Assembly (NCBI GenBank): GCA_964610885.1
Contig: CAZSWR010000020.1
Span: 1 to 41,332 of the forward strand
Reading direction: 5' to 3'
DNA: 41,332 bases
Source of the DNA: CAZSWR01 sp964610885
GTDB lineage: Bacteria > Bacteroidota > Ignavibacteria > Kapaibacteriales > UBA2268
The position numbers were made by a program, and so were the translations under genes. The notes under the pieces were generated by a model. The model saw only the letters and a list, made by a program, of their open reading frames with translations. It was not told where the DNA came from and searched no databases. Numbering within the stretch: position 1 is the first letter of the stretch; the number at the start of each line of letters is the position of its first letter. Shown here piece after piece: positions 1-7,889 of this stretch.

Positions 1-1
1 A

Positions 2-298
2 GTTCCTTCCTATCTCGAACAGGAAGTTCTCTCTTGGAGCAAAGAAAAAATCATACTTAAAATGTACGACCTTTTCATCGTCAGCTGCAAGAAAAAAGAC
101 GTAACGAAAATGAGTCGCGTCCTGATAGAACTCATGGGCGCTCTCAATTTTGATTACGAAGAGACTGCCACACGACTCTATAGGCTCTACGAGTATTGCC
201 AAAGGCAAATTTTCCAGAAGAATTTCGACGAAGCTCTTTACATTATTAAAGAATTGCGCGACGCATGGGCAGTCGCCTTTAATTTTGAACAATCCTAA
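2..298 (+). CDS. fliS: Flagellar export chaperone FliS (5' end outside window)
   Basis: The reading frame is open from the first bases of the window, so the gene starts upstream; 98 C-terminal residues of a family normally about 125 long are visible. The first residues read PSYLEQEVLSWSKEKIIL then MYDLFIVSC, matching the FliS pattern in which an N-terminal YLE..V...S.E.L segment leads into the first helix. A later EALYIIKELRDAWA segment is also typical of the family. FliS is the cytosolic chaperone that binds the C-terminus of flagellin and keeps it unpolymerised until export. The ATG at 62 is internal, not a start. It lies 23 bases upstream of fliD, in the usual fliS/fliD pairing. Family is recognised by pattern; confidence is high because of the neighbours. 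Confidence 0.85.
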   Translation, partial: VPSYLEQEVLSWSKEKIILKMYDLFIVSCKKKDVTKMSRVLIELMGALNFDYEETATRLYRLYEYCQRQIFQKNFDEALYIIKELRDAWAVAFNFEQS

Positions 299-321
299 GC
301 CACCAGGCGGGAGAAATAGCT

Positions 322-1830
322 ATGTCGGATTTAGTATCATCAATGCTCTCGACGGCCCAGAAAAGCTCTGGCACCTCGTCTTCGTCGCAAACGCAAAGCG
401 AATTGCTCGTCGAGTCGTACAAGCAATCGCAACAGACTAAAGTTACCGCGCTCGAGACAAAAATCTCGAACTACGAAACGAAACAAACTTTCTTCAATAC
501 GTTAAACTCCAAGATTAACGCACTGGAAAGCTGCATAGATACGTTCACAGCGTCCAATGCCGAATCCAAGTTCATAACGCGCTCCGTTACCTCTTCGGAC
601 ACTTCCATACTGACCGCCAGCGCCGATAGCGACGCCATTCCCGGGATCAGCATCGTCAATGTGAACCGCTTGGCCACGAACGACGTGCTGATCGGCTCGA
701 AACTTAGCCGAACCGACCTCTTCGGATTCACAGGCACGATCACGCTCAATATGAACGCCAATTCCACGACGGATTCCGATACGGACGACGACAACGTGGA
801 TCCGGTTTCCATCACGTTCGACAACGCAAACATGACCAACGAAGAAGCTTTGAAAAAAATCTCGTCGGTCATAAACGAACGCACTGACCTCGGATTCAAA
901 GCATCGTACATCAAGGACTCGAACACCACCGGCCGCCTAACATTCGCCTCGGAGGAAACCGGCAGCGACTATGCACTGAAAATCGGAGACATCACCGGCG
1001 CCTCAGACGAAGTGCTCACTAAATTGGGCCTTAACGCCTCGCGCTCGGCCACCGCATCGGACGCGGCGCACTACAAGCACTCCTCCACCGATTCTCTGGA
1101 TTGCGAAGTGGATGTCAACGGCGTAACGTGCACGAGAAATTCCAACGAAGTCGAAGATATTATCCCTGGCGTTACGCTTAATTTGGTCAAGACAGACGAC
1201 ACCGAAGTCGTTATCAAAACCTCAGTCAATTCCTCGGCAGTCGAAAGCCTGATCAATCCGATTCTAACGGCATACAACGACGTGCTATCGTACCTGCAAG
1301 GGAAGCGAATCGCCAATAAGGACGAATCCTCCGTATCGAGCCTTATGAACAACTTGCGTAACATCAGCACACGCAAAATGAGCGACCAAGGCACGACTTC
1401 GGATCCGCGATACCTGACCGATATCGGTATCAAAATCGGATCGGACGGGCAACTCTCCATCGGGGACAGCACGAAACTCTCCGACATACTCAAGAAAGAC
1501 GGCGGAGCGCAAAAGGTAGCCGCCCTGTTCATCGGCAAAAAAGATAAAACCGATCCGACCAAAAGCTATGGGCTGGCCGCTCGGCTCACCGAAGCAATGC
1601 AATCAATGGTCGGATACACAGACGACAACGGAAATACTGTCTCCGGTATTATAAAGAATCGTACCTTGGCCCTTAGCAAACAGAAAACACAAACAGAAAC
1701 AAAAAAAGAAGAACTGGAAGCACGCATAGACAAGCAAGCCGAAACTCTTCGCAAACAATACGAAAGCACACTTAGCCTATACCTCGAGGCTCAGAGCCAA
1801 AGTTCTTTGTTTAGCTCATTATCGAGCTGA
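322..1830 (+). CDS. fliD: Flagellar hook-associated protein 2, filament cap FliD
   Basis: 502 residues, within the usual FliD range. The N-terminus has no signal peptide and begins with a Ser/Thr-rich segment followed by a predicted coiled coil (about residues 30-75) containing YETKQTFFNTLNSKINALES, the FliD_N pattern. A middle region (about 100-280) is D/S/T-rich, as expected for the exposed cap domains. The C-terminal part has GVTLNLVKTDDTEVVIKTS and the helix SLINPILTAYNDVLSYL of FliD_C, and ends in a long helix rich in K, E and Q. FliD forms the pentameric cap under which flagellin monomers fold during filament growth; it leaves the cell by the flagellar export apparatus. A GGGAGAA ribosome-binding site precedes the ATG. 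Second gene of the flagellar operon. Confidence 0.92.
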   Translation: MSDLVSSMLSTAQKSSGTSSSSQTQSELLVESYKQSQQTKVTALETKISNYETKQTFFNTLNSKINALESCIDTFTASNAESKFITRSVTSSDTSILTASADSDAIPGISIVNVNRLATNDVLIGSKLSRTDLFGFTGTITLNMNANSTTDSDTDDDNVDPVSITFDNANMTNEEALKKISSVINERTDLGFKASYIKDSNTTGRLTFASEETGSDYALKIGDITGASDEVLTKLGLNASRSATASDAAHYKHSSTDSLDCEVDVNGVTCTRNSNEVEDIIPGVTLNLVKTDDTEVVIKTSVNSSAVESLINPILTAYNDVLSYLQGKRIANKDESSVSSLMNNLRNISTRKMSDQGTTSDPRYLTDIGIKIGSDGQLSIGDSTKLSDILKKDGGAQKVAALFIGKKDKTDPTKSYGLAARLTEAMQSMVGYTDDNGNTVSGIIKNRTLALSKQKTQTETKKEELEARIDKQAETLRKQYESTLSLYLEAQSQSSLFSSLSS

Positions 1831-1872
1831 CAGTTCTGAAAAACACATTGAAACTATTCGAAGGAGATTGCT

Positions 1873-2292
1873 GTGGTAAGCTCAATCCAACATATAACAC
1901 CAATTGTGGTCCGAACCATCGAATCCACTAATTCGGCCGTTTCGCAGGAAACCAAACTTTCGCAAGATGCAAAGCTCCCGAAGGAAAACGAATCCTTGGC
2001 CAAGGAACCAGTAAACGCAGAAAATAGCAAAACAAAGCAAAAAGAAGATTCCAATCCCCAAGTATCCGACTTTTCGGAGTTGGCCGAAAAGCTGCAAAGA
2101 AACTTTGGGGACGAGAACGTAGCCTTCGAGATCACCATCGATAAGGAGACCAGCAAGATGATCCTTAAGCTCGTCGATACCAAAACAGACGAAGTCATCC
2201 GCCAGTTTCCTCCGGAAATCACTTTGAAAATTGCCAGGATGATTGCTGCTTACGAAAATTCTAACGGCCAATTGGCAAACGCAAAGGTCTAA
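1873..2292 (+). CDS. flaG: FlaG family flagellar protein
   Basis: 139 residues from a GTG start. The start is supported by AAGGAG at 1861-1866, six bases upstream. The N-terminal half is low-complexity and rich in E, K, S and N. The C-terminal half carries the FlaG core NVAFEITIDKETSKMILKLV followed by DTKTDEVIRQFPPE, the conserved 'D..T.EVIRQ.PPE' signature, and a final amphipathic helix. FlaG proteins are linked to filament length or flagellin function in several bacteria but their biochemical role is poorly defined. It sits between fliD and a FliT-like gene with short gaps (42 and 6 bases), so it is almost certainly co-transcribed. Confidence 0.88.
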   Translation: MVSSIQHITPIVVRTIESTNSAVSQETKLSQDAKLPKENESLAKEPVNAENSKTKQKEDSNPQVSDFSELAEKLQRNFGDENVAFEITIDKETSKMILKLVDTKTDEVIRQFPPEITLKIARMIAAYENSNGQLANAKV

Positions 2293-2298
2293 GGAACA

Positions 2299-2652
2299 AT
2301 GCAAGAAATCGAAAAGCTATTAAGCGATTTGTCTGGTTTTGCCGATGATATTGACTCAATACTTGGCCGAAAAGACCGGCTGGGCGATGAAGATATTATT
2401 TCCTTGAAAGCAATCTACCGGCGAAGGCTGCCAGTACTGAAAGAACTTCATAAAATTATTTCTTCCGAAGAAGGAAAAAATTTCATAAATTGCAATTTGG
2501 ACCTTTGGAAAAATAAAATACTGCCGATAATAGATAAGGACAAGGAGCAAGTCCGCAAAATCGGTGCTTGCACCAAAGAGTTAGGCAACGAATTGCGCGG
2601 CCTTATGAAACAAAAAATGTTGTTGGTCTATACAACAGGAAAGAAACAATGA
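2299..2652 (+). CDS. Small helical protein, possible FliT-like flagellar chaperone
   Basis: 117 residues, almost entirely predicted alpha-helix, with no signal peptide or membrane segment. It begins 6 bases after flaG and its TGA overlaps the ATG of the flgM-like gene, so it is a translationally coupled member of the flagellar operon. Position and helical character fit FliT or FlgN-type export chaperones, which bind FliD or hook-associated proteins. I do not see a decisive sequence signature: a YRRRLPVLKELHKII helix and a C-terminal IGACTKELGNELRGLM helix are the most protein-like parts. The assignment rests mainly on context. It could instead be a lineage-specific flagellar accessory protein. 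Confidence 0.6.
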   Translation: MQEIEKLLSDLSGFADDIDSILGRKDRLGDEDIISLKAIYRRRLPVLKELHKIISSEEGKNFINCNLDLWKNKILPIIDKDKEQVRKIGACTKELGNELRGLMKQKMLLVYTTGKKQ

Positions 2653-2927
2653 ACGTAGATAAAGTAAATAGTGGCAATCGCGAAGTTTACAACCAACAGG
2701 TGAACTCCGCTGCCAAGCCAGACAGCCCGGCCGCTGCCGCCTCGTCTGGTAACTCCTCGAGTACTATCAAGGCCTCCGGAGACGTGCTTATTCTTTCGCC
2801 ACAGGCAAAATCGAAATTCGGCGCTATCAAATCCAAAGTGAACTCGGGCTACTACAACAAAGAAGACGTAATTCGCCAAACAGCCCAGAAAATTGCCGAA
2901 AGAATCGACAACAAATCGCAAGCATAA
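2649..2927 (+). CDS. flgM: Negative regulator of flagellin synthesis, anti-sigma-28 FlgM
   Basis: 92 residues from the ATG at 2649, which overlaps the preceding stop (ATGA) and has AGGA at 2637-2640; an in-frame ATG at 2568 lies deep in the upstream gene and is rejected as start. The N-terminal half is disordered and rich in S, A, N and P, with the segment SGDVLILSPQAK that resembles the 'D.V.LS..A' motif of FlgM. The C-terminal half, SKVNSGYYNKEDVIRQTAQK IAERI, matches the conserved 'I..G.Y....VA..I' helix that binds FliA. FlgM holds the flagellar sigma factor until the hook is complete and is then exported. As last gene before a terminator, it would be made together with the late filament genes. 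Moderately sure. Confidence 0.72.
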   Translation: MNVDKVNSGNREVYNQQVNSAAKPDSPAAAASSGNSSSTIKASGDVLILSPQAKSKFGAIKSKVNSGYYNKEDVIRQTAQKIAERIDNKSQA

Positions 2928-2965
2928 AGATTTTTCTTGCATTTGTTAAGAAATATTTATATTTT

Positions 2966-2996
2966 TTCCTTAAGCTATGCTTGAGGAATTTTTTTT
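2966..2996 (+). terminator. Rho-independent terminator after the flagellar operon
   Basis: A ten-base-pair stem, TTCCTTAAGC (2966-2975) with GCTTGAGGAA (2979-2988), one G-T pair, three-base loop TAT, followed by a run of eight T. It lies 38 bases after the flgM stop. Confidence 0.85.
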
Positions 2997-3073
2997 GTTT
3001 TTTCTCACACTGTTCACTATCTATTCGTGCGTTTTGTAATTCAGTAATTTTTCTTCGATGTAGCGCAAACTGT

Positions 3074-3097
3074 TTGACATGGATTATTCGTTGCTGT
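3074..3097 (+). promoter_or_regulatory. Possible promoter of ssb
   Basis: TTGACA at 3074-3079 is a perfect -35 hexamer. The best match at 17 bases spacing is TATTCG, a weak -10. The rest of the 2997-3192 leader is AT-rich with no other clear element; TATATGTG lies nearer the gene. Only tentative. Confidence 0.25.
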
Positions 3098-3192
3098 ATT
3101 CGTAAATGGCCATATCCCAAAGATATGCGGATTCGTGAAATCATTTTTGATAATATATTATATGTGATGTTTTAGGGTTATATGGGATTAAT

Positions 3193-3648
3193 ATGTCGAG
3201 AACATTAAACAAAGTCATGCTGATAGGGAACGTTGGGCGCGATCCGGAATTGAAATATACTCCGAGCGGCATTCCAGTTACGTCTTTCCGGCTCGCCACA
3301 AGCGAATCGTGGAAAGACCGCGAGGGAAGCGTCCAGGAACACACTGACTGGCATACGATCGTTGCATGGCGCGGTCTGGCGGAAGTGATTCACAAATTGG
3401 TACGTAAAGGCTCGAGAGTCTATATCGAAGGAAGAATTCAAACTCGGAGCTTCGACGACAAAATCGGAAACCGCAGGCACGTCGTCGAAGTGCTTGCAGA
3501 CAATATGTTGCTACTCGACGTTCGCAAAGGCTCGGACGACAACGGATACTACGATGACGCTTACGATGACGAACTGAATATCGATATCGATTTCGAGAAA
3601 AGGCTCTCGAACGAGCCTCCGCCCGACAATAACGATATTCCTTTCTAA
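3193..3648 (+). CDS. ssb: Single-stranded DNA-binding protein
   Basis: 151 residues. The OB fold occupies about residues 1-110: it opens with LNKVMLIGNVGRDPELKYTP, continues with FRLATSESW and DWHTIVAWRGLAEVIHKLV, and closes with GSRVYIEGRIQTRSF, all standard for bacterial SSB. A short acidic linker rich in D, N and Y leads to the C-terminal tip DNNDIPF, the motif that recruits RecQ, RecO, DNA polymerase III chi and other partners. SSB coats single strands during replication, recombination and repair. The gene stands alone, with a terminator upstream and its own leader of about 190 bases. Length and both functional ends are normal. Confidence 0.96.
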   Translation: MSRTLNKVMLIGNVGRDPELKYTPSGIPVTSFRLATSESWKDREGSVQEHTDWHTIVAWRGLAEVIHKLVRKGSRVYIEGRIQTRSFDDKIGNRRHVVEVLADNMLLLDVRKGSDDNGYYDDAYDDELNIDIDFEKRLSNEPPPDNNDIPF

Positions 3649-3778
3649 GATTAGACAATACACTAAGAACCGCAAATCGAAATCTCCTAACAAAAAGGGC
3701 CACATTCTTCCCCGCTTGTGGTCCCTTGTGCTTTAAAACCCTAAACGATATTTCATACTTTTCCAGAATTCGATCGAT

Positions 3779-4447
3779 ATGTCACAAGATTCAAAACAGA
3801 TTCAACCACCCATAGCAAATTATATCAAGAATTACTTCGCGAAAACGGACGCCGTGCTCGAATCGATCCGCTCCGACGCCGCTGCCGCCGGATTCGCGGA
3901 TATTTCAATCGCCAGCGAACAGGCCGTAGCCCTCCAGCAGTTGGTCAGAATATCTGGCGCGCAGAACATACTCGAAATCGGCTCGCTGGCCGGCTATTCT
4001 GCTTTCGCTATGGCATTGGCTCAAAGCGGCCCAAACGCCAAGACCACAACTGTGGATATTGAGCAGAAATCCGTTGATTTTATTAACCATCGAGCTGAAA
4101 CCCTCGGGCTTCGCGATCGCGTTCGCGCCGTGCTTTCGACCGGCACGGAATGGGTGGACTCGCTCGGCGAAAACGAGATTTTGGATTTAGTCTTTTTGGA
4201 TGCGGACAAATCTTCTTATATTTACTATGCTGAAAAATTGCTTCCCCGCATAAGGCGCGGAGGAATGCTCGTCGCAGACAACGCATTTGCTTTCGGATTC
4301 ATCGCCGACGAAACAGGCGCCGAGGCCGAAAGGCTCGAAAAAATCGAAGCTATCAGGGCTTTCAACCAAATGCTTGCCGCCGACCCAAGAGTCCAATGCT
4401 CGATAAATCCGCTCGGCGACGGATTGATTATCGCCGTGAAACTTTGA
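3779..4447 (+). CDS. Class I SAM-dependent O-methyltransferase (family 3 type)
   Basis: 222 residues. The SAM-binding motif I is ILEIGSLAGYSAFAMALA (about residues 64-81). Further on are an acidic residue after a beta strand (TTVDIEQKSVDF) and LDLVFLDADKSSYIYYAEKL, the metal-binding DADK motif of the cation-dependent caffeoyl-CoA / catechol O-methyltransferase family, and RRGGMLVADNAF. Bacterial members methylate small catechols or act on unknown metabolites; some orthologues near translation genes act on tRNA (TrmR). The substrate cannot be named from sequence. It is monocistronic, ends five bases... directly before repeat copy A at 4451, and is not obviously linked to its neighbours. Confidence 0.88.
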   Translation: MSQDSKQIQPPIANYIKNYFAKTDAVLESIRSDAAAAGFADISIASEQAVALQQLVRISGAQNILEIGSLAGYSAFAMALAQSGPNAKTTTVDIEQKSVDFINHRAETLGLRDRVRAVLSTGTEWVDSLGENEILDLVFLDADKSSYIYYAEKLLPRIRRGGMLVADNAFAFGFIADETGAEAERLEKIEAIRAFNQMLAADPRVQCSINPLGDGLIIAVKL

Positions 4448-4450
4448 TAT

Positions 4451-4532
4451 GTGGCGACTGCCACTTTGTTTTTCAAGGCAGCACAATGAAGAAAGGACAG
4501 ATGAATATGAATTCATTTTTCCTTATATTAGA
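4451..4532 (+). repeat. Dispersed intergenic element, copy A
   Basis: About 82 bp, homologous to copies at 21784-21869 (same strand) and 16236-16319 (opposite strand). It opens with the hairpin GTGGC-GACT-GCCAC followed by TTTGTTTTTC, contains CACAATGAAGAAAGGA, and ends ATGAATTCATTTTTCC then TTATATTAGA. It starts three bases after the O-methyltransferase stop and ends 11 bases before the next ATG, so it fills the whole gap. Confidence 0.8.
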
Positions 4533-4543
4533 TTATTTAAAAT

Positions 4544-5971
4544 ATGGCCCGAGGAATGAAAATAATAAGAATATTTGTTTGGCTGGCGCTGCCCGCCCTA
4601 ATGTTGCTCGTTTCGTGCCGCAGCACGAACCACGCTAAAGATTTCGAATTGCAGTCCCAGATCCGCGACGATTTCGATACGACCAAACCGATCTACCTCG
4701 TCGGCACTAAACCTGTTGACTCGGCCGATGCAAAGAAATTGATTGTGGACATGTATCGCGTGGAAATCGACAAATACCCCGATTCGGTGCGCTGCTATGC
4801 CCGCGTTTACGACTCGCTCGGCTATTTCATTACCAACATGGCCGACCCGTACCTGAAGGACAAGAACACGAAGTACTTTCAGAAAATCAGCGAGGAACTC
4901 GGCGCGCGCCAGAAACGGCAGGGGAAGGTGAACGAATTCAAAATTCGCGAATTTGGCGCCCAGGATTCGATTCCATATAATATCGTCCTGTCGGTCGATT
5001 ACAGCGGTTCGATGACAGCAGTTCTAAGTACAATTTTCGAGGGCGTCGAGCTGTTCGTCGATATGAAGCTGCCCTACGACCGCATCGCGCTCACCTCGTT
5101 CACGAAAACCGTTACGGTACAGTCCGAGTTGGAAAGGGACACAAACGTACTCCTTAGGAAATACCGCGAAGGCCGCAAGAAAAATACAGGACTTTTCAGC
5201 TCTGTCCAAGACGCAGCCTGGGCATCGCTGGACCTTTACGAAAAGACTGATTCGACCGTGCCGCGAGTGCTCGTCCTCTTCACTGACGGCGACGACAATG
5301 CGTCCAAACAAGAGCTTCCCGAACTGATTGCCCGCGCCAAAAGGATGAATGTCCACGTTTTTGCCGTCGCTTTCGGGTACTCCGACGATGCCAAACTGCG
5401 TTCACTGGCCAAACACACGGGCGGCAAGTTCTACAAGGTTTATTCCAAAAAGGAACTGCTCGCCGTGTTCAAGGACATCTACCTGAGCCTTCGGAACTAC
5501 TATTTGATCAGCTACCGTCCGCCGCGCTACATCGGATTTCACAAAGTAATTGCGCAAATCAACATGCCCAAAACTGCCGATACGGTTTACGGCTATGGCG
5601 ACTACAACACTTCGGGCCTGGATACCATCGGGCCGAGTTTCGAGCGGCCAATCCTCTTCGATTTCGATGAATACGTTATTAAAGCGGAATCCTATCCGAT
5701 TATCGAAGAAATTGCCGACGCTATGTATATCAATCCGAGGCTGAAAATCGAAGTGCAGGGCCATACGGACAACGTCGGAACGGCCGAGCACAACCAAATC
5801 CTATCGGAAAGACGCGCCGAAGCCGTTATGAACGCGCTGATACAGAAAGGCGTCGAACCGAAGCGCCTGCGCTCTCGAGGGTTCGGTTTCTCTATGCCAA
5901 AGGTGGCTAACGACACCGAAGAGAACCGCGCCAAGAACCGCCGCACTCAGTTCCTGATATTGGCCAGATAG
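4544..5971 (+). CDS. VWA-OmpA fusion lipoprotein, envelope protein
   Basis: 475 residues. An N-terminal hydrophobic stretch ends in a lipobox (LLVSC, Cys about residue 25), so it is a predicted lipoprotein; the ATG at 4556 is an equally good start. Residues about 145-325 form a von Willebrand factor A domain with a complete metal site: DYSGS, a downstream Thr in NTGLFSS, and Asp in LFTDGDDN. Residues about 365-475 form an OmpA C-terminal domain with ILFDFDEYVIK, VQGHTDNVG and NQILSERRAEAV, including the Asp and Arg that bind peptidoglycan. The protein probably tethers a ligand-binding VWA module to the cell wall. The partner is unknown. It follows repeat copy A and is followed by a strong terminator, so it is transcribed alone or with the repeat as leader. 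Confidence 0.87.
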   Translation: MARGMKIIRIFVWLALPALMLLVSCRSTNHAKDFELQSQIRDDFDTTKPIYLVGTKPVDSADAKKLIVDMYRVEIDKYPDSVRCYARVYDSLGYFITNMADPYLKDKNTKYFQKISEELGARQKRQGKVNEFKIREFGAQDSIPYNIVLSVDYSGSMTAVLSTIFEGVELFVDMKLPYDRIALTSFTKTVTVQSELERDTNVLLRKYREGRKKNTGLFSSVQDAAWASLDLYEKTDSTVPRVLVLFTDGDDNASKQELPELIARAKRMNVHVFAVAFGYSDDAKLRSLAKHTGGKFYKVYSKKELLAVFKDIYLSLRNYYLISYRPPRYIGFHKVIAQINMPKTADTVYGYGDYNTSGLDTIGPSFERPILFDFDEYVIKAESYPIIEEIADAMYINPRLKIEVQGHTDNVGTAEHNQILSERRAEAVMNALIQKGVEPKRLRSRGFGFSMPKVANDTEENRAKNRRTQFLILAR

Positions 5972-6001
5972 AGCGATTTCCTCTCGCTGCTAATTAATTA
6001 C

Positions 6002-6043
6002 TCAAATCCCACGCTTGGCAATCAAACGTGGGATTTGATTTTA
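6002..6043 (+). terminator. Rho-independent terminator after the VWA-OmpA gene
   Basis: Perfect 12-base-pair stem TCAAATCCCACG (6002-6013) with CGTGGGATTTGA (6027-6038), 13-base loop, then TTTTAATATT. It begins 30 bases after the stop codon. Confidence 0.85.
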
Positions 6044-6143
6044 ATATTGCCGCCGGCCAGCAGTTCGCGATCGATGTGGCAGGCAATTAGTATATTTAGT
6101 ATAATTCCAAATAGTTCGTTAGAAAAACCCTCAACCCTCAAAT

Positions 6144-6219
6144 CCCTTTCTCCCAAAGGGCGACGAGGTACTTCCATAAAAAAACGTTTTCTTACTCCTT
6201 TCTCCCGTCGGGAGAAGGG
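6144..6219. repeat. Two short palindromes in the 5972-6287 gap
   Basis: CCCTTT-ctccc-AAAGGG at 6144-6160 and CCTTTCTCCC-GTC-GGGAGAAGGG at 6197-6219. Both share the core CCTTTCTCCC, so they are related copies of one palindromic repeat. The rest of the gap, apart from the terminator at 6002, holds nothing I recognise. Confidence 0.6.
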
Positions 6220-6287
6220 CCGGGGATGAGGGTATAGATGTATTTTATATTTTTAATGAATAATCCAGGATAATTCCAACATCTGAT

Positions 6288-7328
6288 TTACTTCTTGCTC
6301 GGAACGCTCATCAACCGAGCAAAGTAGCCCATGTCGGGAATCTCTTCCAGCACGAGCTTCAGTATGACCATAAGCGGGACGGAAAGCATCATGCCGGCGA
6401 TGCCCCAGAGCCACCCCCAAAAGACCAGCCCGAAAATCACCGTAACTGTGTTTAATTTCAGTTGGTGGCCGGCGATCAGCGGTTCGATGTAATTCCCCAT
6501 TATGAATTGTGCGCCGCCCAGAATTGCAATGAATCCGAAGATTGTCCCGGTATCGTCGAATTGCACGACGGCCATCAGGCCCGGGACGACAGTCGAAAGG
6601 ATCGACCCGATATTCGGTATGTAGTGGATGACGAATGCCAATATTCCGAAGAGTTGCGCAAATTTCAACCCGAAAAGCGAGCAGACGCCCCATACGATCA
6701 GGCCCTGCGCTATGTTGACACAAGTTTTAATCAGTAAATAGGAATAAATCGACTTCTGTATCTTTTCGTAGGCGGTAACGAAAGAGTCCTGACGGTTTGC
6801 GCCGCCCACAAAGTTCAGAAATTCTTTGTAGTTCGACAGCCCCATCAGCAGCACCACATAGTACAGCGCAAACATACAGAAACTCGCCGTGAATGCGCCA
6901 ACCTCGGTGGCCACCATGCCGGCCGATTGAGTGATCATTTTCGTGGTGAACATATCGGTAATCGATTTTTCGATCACTCGGTAGCTGATTGCCAGATTGA
7001 AATTCGAGTTTATCGATCGGATGGCCTGTTGGGTCTTGGTCGTCAGTTTCTGCACCATGAATTCGCGCTGGTCATACATTTCGCTGGCGCTTTGGAACAG
7101 CAGGTCGAATACTCCGAAAAGCACGAGCAACGTAACGCCCGTAACGACCGGGAATATCAGCCACGAAGGGATCTTGATTCGTTTGAGCATTTGGATGAGG
7201 GGTTGGAAGATGACCGCAAAGAGGAACGCCAACACGAGCGGCAGCAATATCGTCGAAAGGATCTCGAGTATATAAAAGATCAGGACGAAAAGGAAGATGA
7301 TCAATATGTTTTTAACTGTCTTGTCCAT
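6288..7328 (-). CDS. AI-2E family transporter (PerM-like membrane protein)
   Basis: 346 residues with seven or eight predicted membrane segments. It starts MDKTVKNILIIFLFVLIFYI and then shows the typical LLPLVLAFLFAVIFQPLIQ segment, a soluble region about residues 85-135, and the family core near the C-terminus (IPNIGSILSTVVPGLMAV, then GNYIEPLIAGHQL). The family (Pfam 01594) includes E. coli TqsA, an autoinducer-2 exporter, and many members of unknown or ion-transport function, so substrate should not be assumed. GAGGGG lies seven bases before the ATG. A TATATTTG motif about 50 bases upstream could be its promoter. The gene stands alone on the minus strand. Confidence 0.9.
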   Translation of the reverse strand: MDKTVKNILIIFLFVLIFYILEILSTILLPLVLAFLFAVIFQPLIQMLKRIKIPSWLIFPVVTGVTLLVLFGVFDLLFQSASEMYDQREFMVQKLTTKTQQAIRSINSNFNLAISYRVIEKSITDMFTTKMITQSAGMVATEVGAFTASFCMFALYYVVLLMGLSNYKEFLNFVGGANRQDSFVTAYEKIQKSIYSYLLIKTCVNIAQGLIVWGVCSLFGLKFAQLFGILAFVIHYIPNIGSILSTVVPGLMAVVQFDDTGTIFGFIAILGGAQFIMGNYIEPLIAGHQLKLNTVTVIFGLVFWGWLWGIAGMMLSVPLMVILKLVLEEIPDMGYFARLMSVPSKK

Positions 7329-7378
7329 GGCTGTGCCCCTCGATTTCGGTTTTTCAATTTTTCAACAAGAATAGCATT

Positions 7379-7410
7379 CAAATATAATAAGAAATTGCAA
7401 TTGTATGAAA
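7379..7410 (-). promoter_or_regulatory. Bacteroidota-type promoter motif before the AI-2E gene
   Basis: On the minus strand TTTC (7410-7407), 20 bases, then TATATTTG (7386-7379). The -7 element matches TAnnTTTG exactly; the -33 element matches TTTG in three of four bases. Predicted start of transcription about 45 bases before the ATG. Confidence 0.45.
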
Positions 7411-7435
7411 AAATATTCCGTATATTAGATGAGAT

Positions 7436-7492
7436 GATGTGGTGATGTGCTGATTGGTTTATTCTTGTAGGGGCGGGTTCAAAACCCGTCCG
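7436..7492. repeat. Composite repeat: ATGATGTG run plus GTAGGGGCGGGTT palindrome
   Basis: ATGATGTGGTGATGTGCTGATTGG is followed by the imperfect palindrome GTAGGGGCGGGTT-caa-AACCCGTCC (7467-7492). The same two modules occur together near 27597-27655, 35845-35893 and, partly, 33775-33815. Confidence 0.65.
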
Positions 7493-7533
7493 AATATTGT
7501 TGATGAGCTGAAATAATGATTGCTTGCATGGCG

Positions 7534-7648
7534 AGTCATACCACCACTCCGAAGTTGTAGTATGACTTAGAAACATCTTATCTCTTTATGATTTCAATTA
7601 CTTCGCCGGTGATTTAATCATACTACCATTCCAAATGGTAGTATGATT
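7534..7648. repeat. Two REP-like hairpins
   Basis: 7534-7567 is an imperfect hairpin opening AGTCATACCACCACT and closing with GTAGTATGACT. 7616-7648 is a perfect 15-base-pair stem, AATCATACTACCATT with its complement, loop CCA. Both belong to a family also found at 22944, 23019, 19769 and 28655. They lie in the 7329-7681 gap, which holds no gene. Confidence 0.75.
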
Positions 7649-7681
7649 ACAAAATTGTTCCTACTTTCCCGAACTCGTGGG

Positions 7682-7870
7682 CTATATGACCGACACACCG
7701 ACAAATTTCATAATCACCAGAATCAGGATGGCCAGCACGGCCATGTAGATTGCTAACTTCACGAATTTCTTGATGGCAGCGAAAATGAAGCCGATTCCGA
7801 GAAGCACTAATGTGATTTTCGCCCAAACCGGCAAGGCCCAAAGGAAAGTGAATAAACTTGCTAAAATCAT
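7682..7870 (-). CDS. Small two-helix membrane protein
   Basis: 62 residues, almost wholly hydrophobic, with two predicted membrane helices separated by a short basic turn (about KKFVK at residues 35-39). It begins 19 bases after the tonB-like stop on the same strand, so it is probably co-transcribed. I recognise no family. Small membrane partners of TonB systems are usually ExbB or ExbD, and this is too short and lacks their motifs. The ATG has no strong ribosome-binding site. Gene status is supported by the membrane-protein composition and tight spacing; function unknown. Confidence 0.55.
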   Translation of the reverse strand: MILASLFTFLWALPVWAKITLVLLGIGFIFAAIKKFVKLAIYMAVLAILILVIMKFVGVSVI

Positions 7871-7889
7871 CGGTTTCTATTCCTCAAAT

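Noticed and set aside
471..1602. Long antisense ORFs within fliD (471-929, 1071-1562, 1285-1602 minus)
   Set aside because: They lie opposite a well-supported gene, have low-complexity S/V/L composition and match no family.
3695..3727. Possible terminator after ssb (AAGGGCCACA with TGTGGTCCCTT)
   Set aside because: The stem has a bulge and no T run follows; at best a weak structure.
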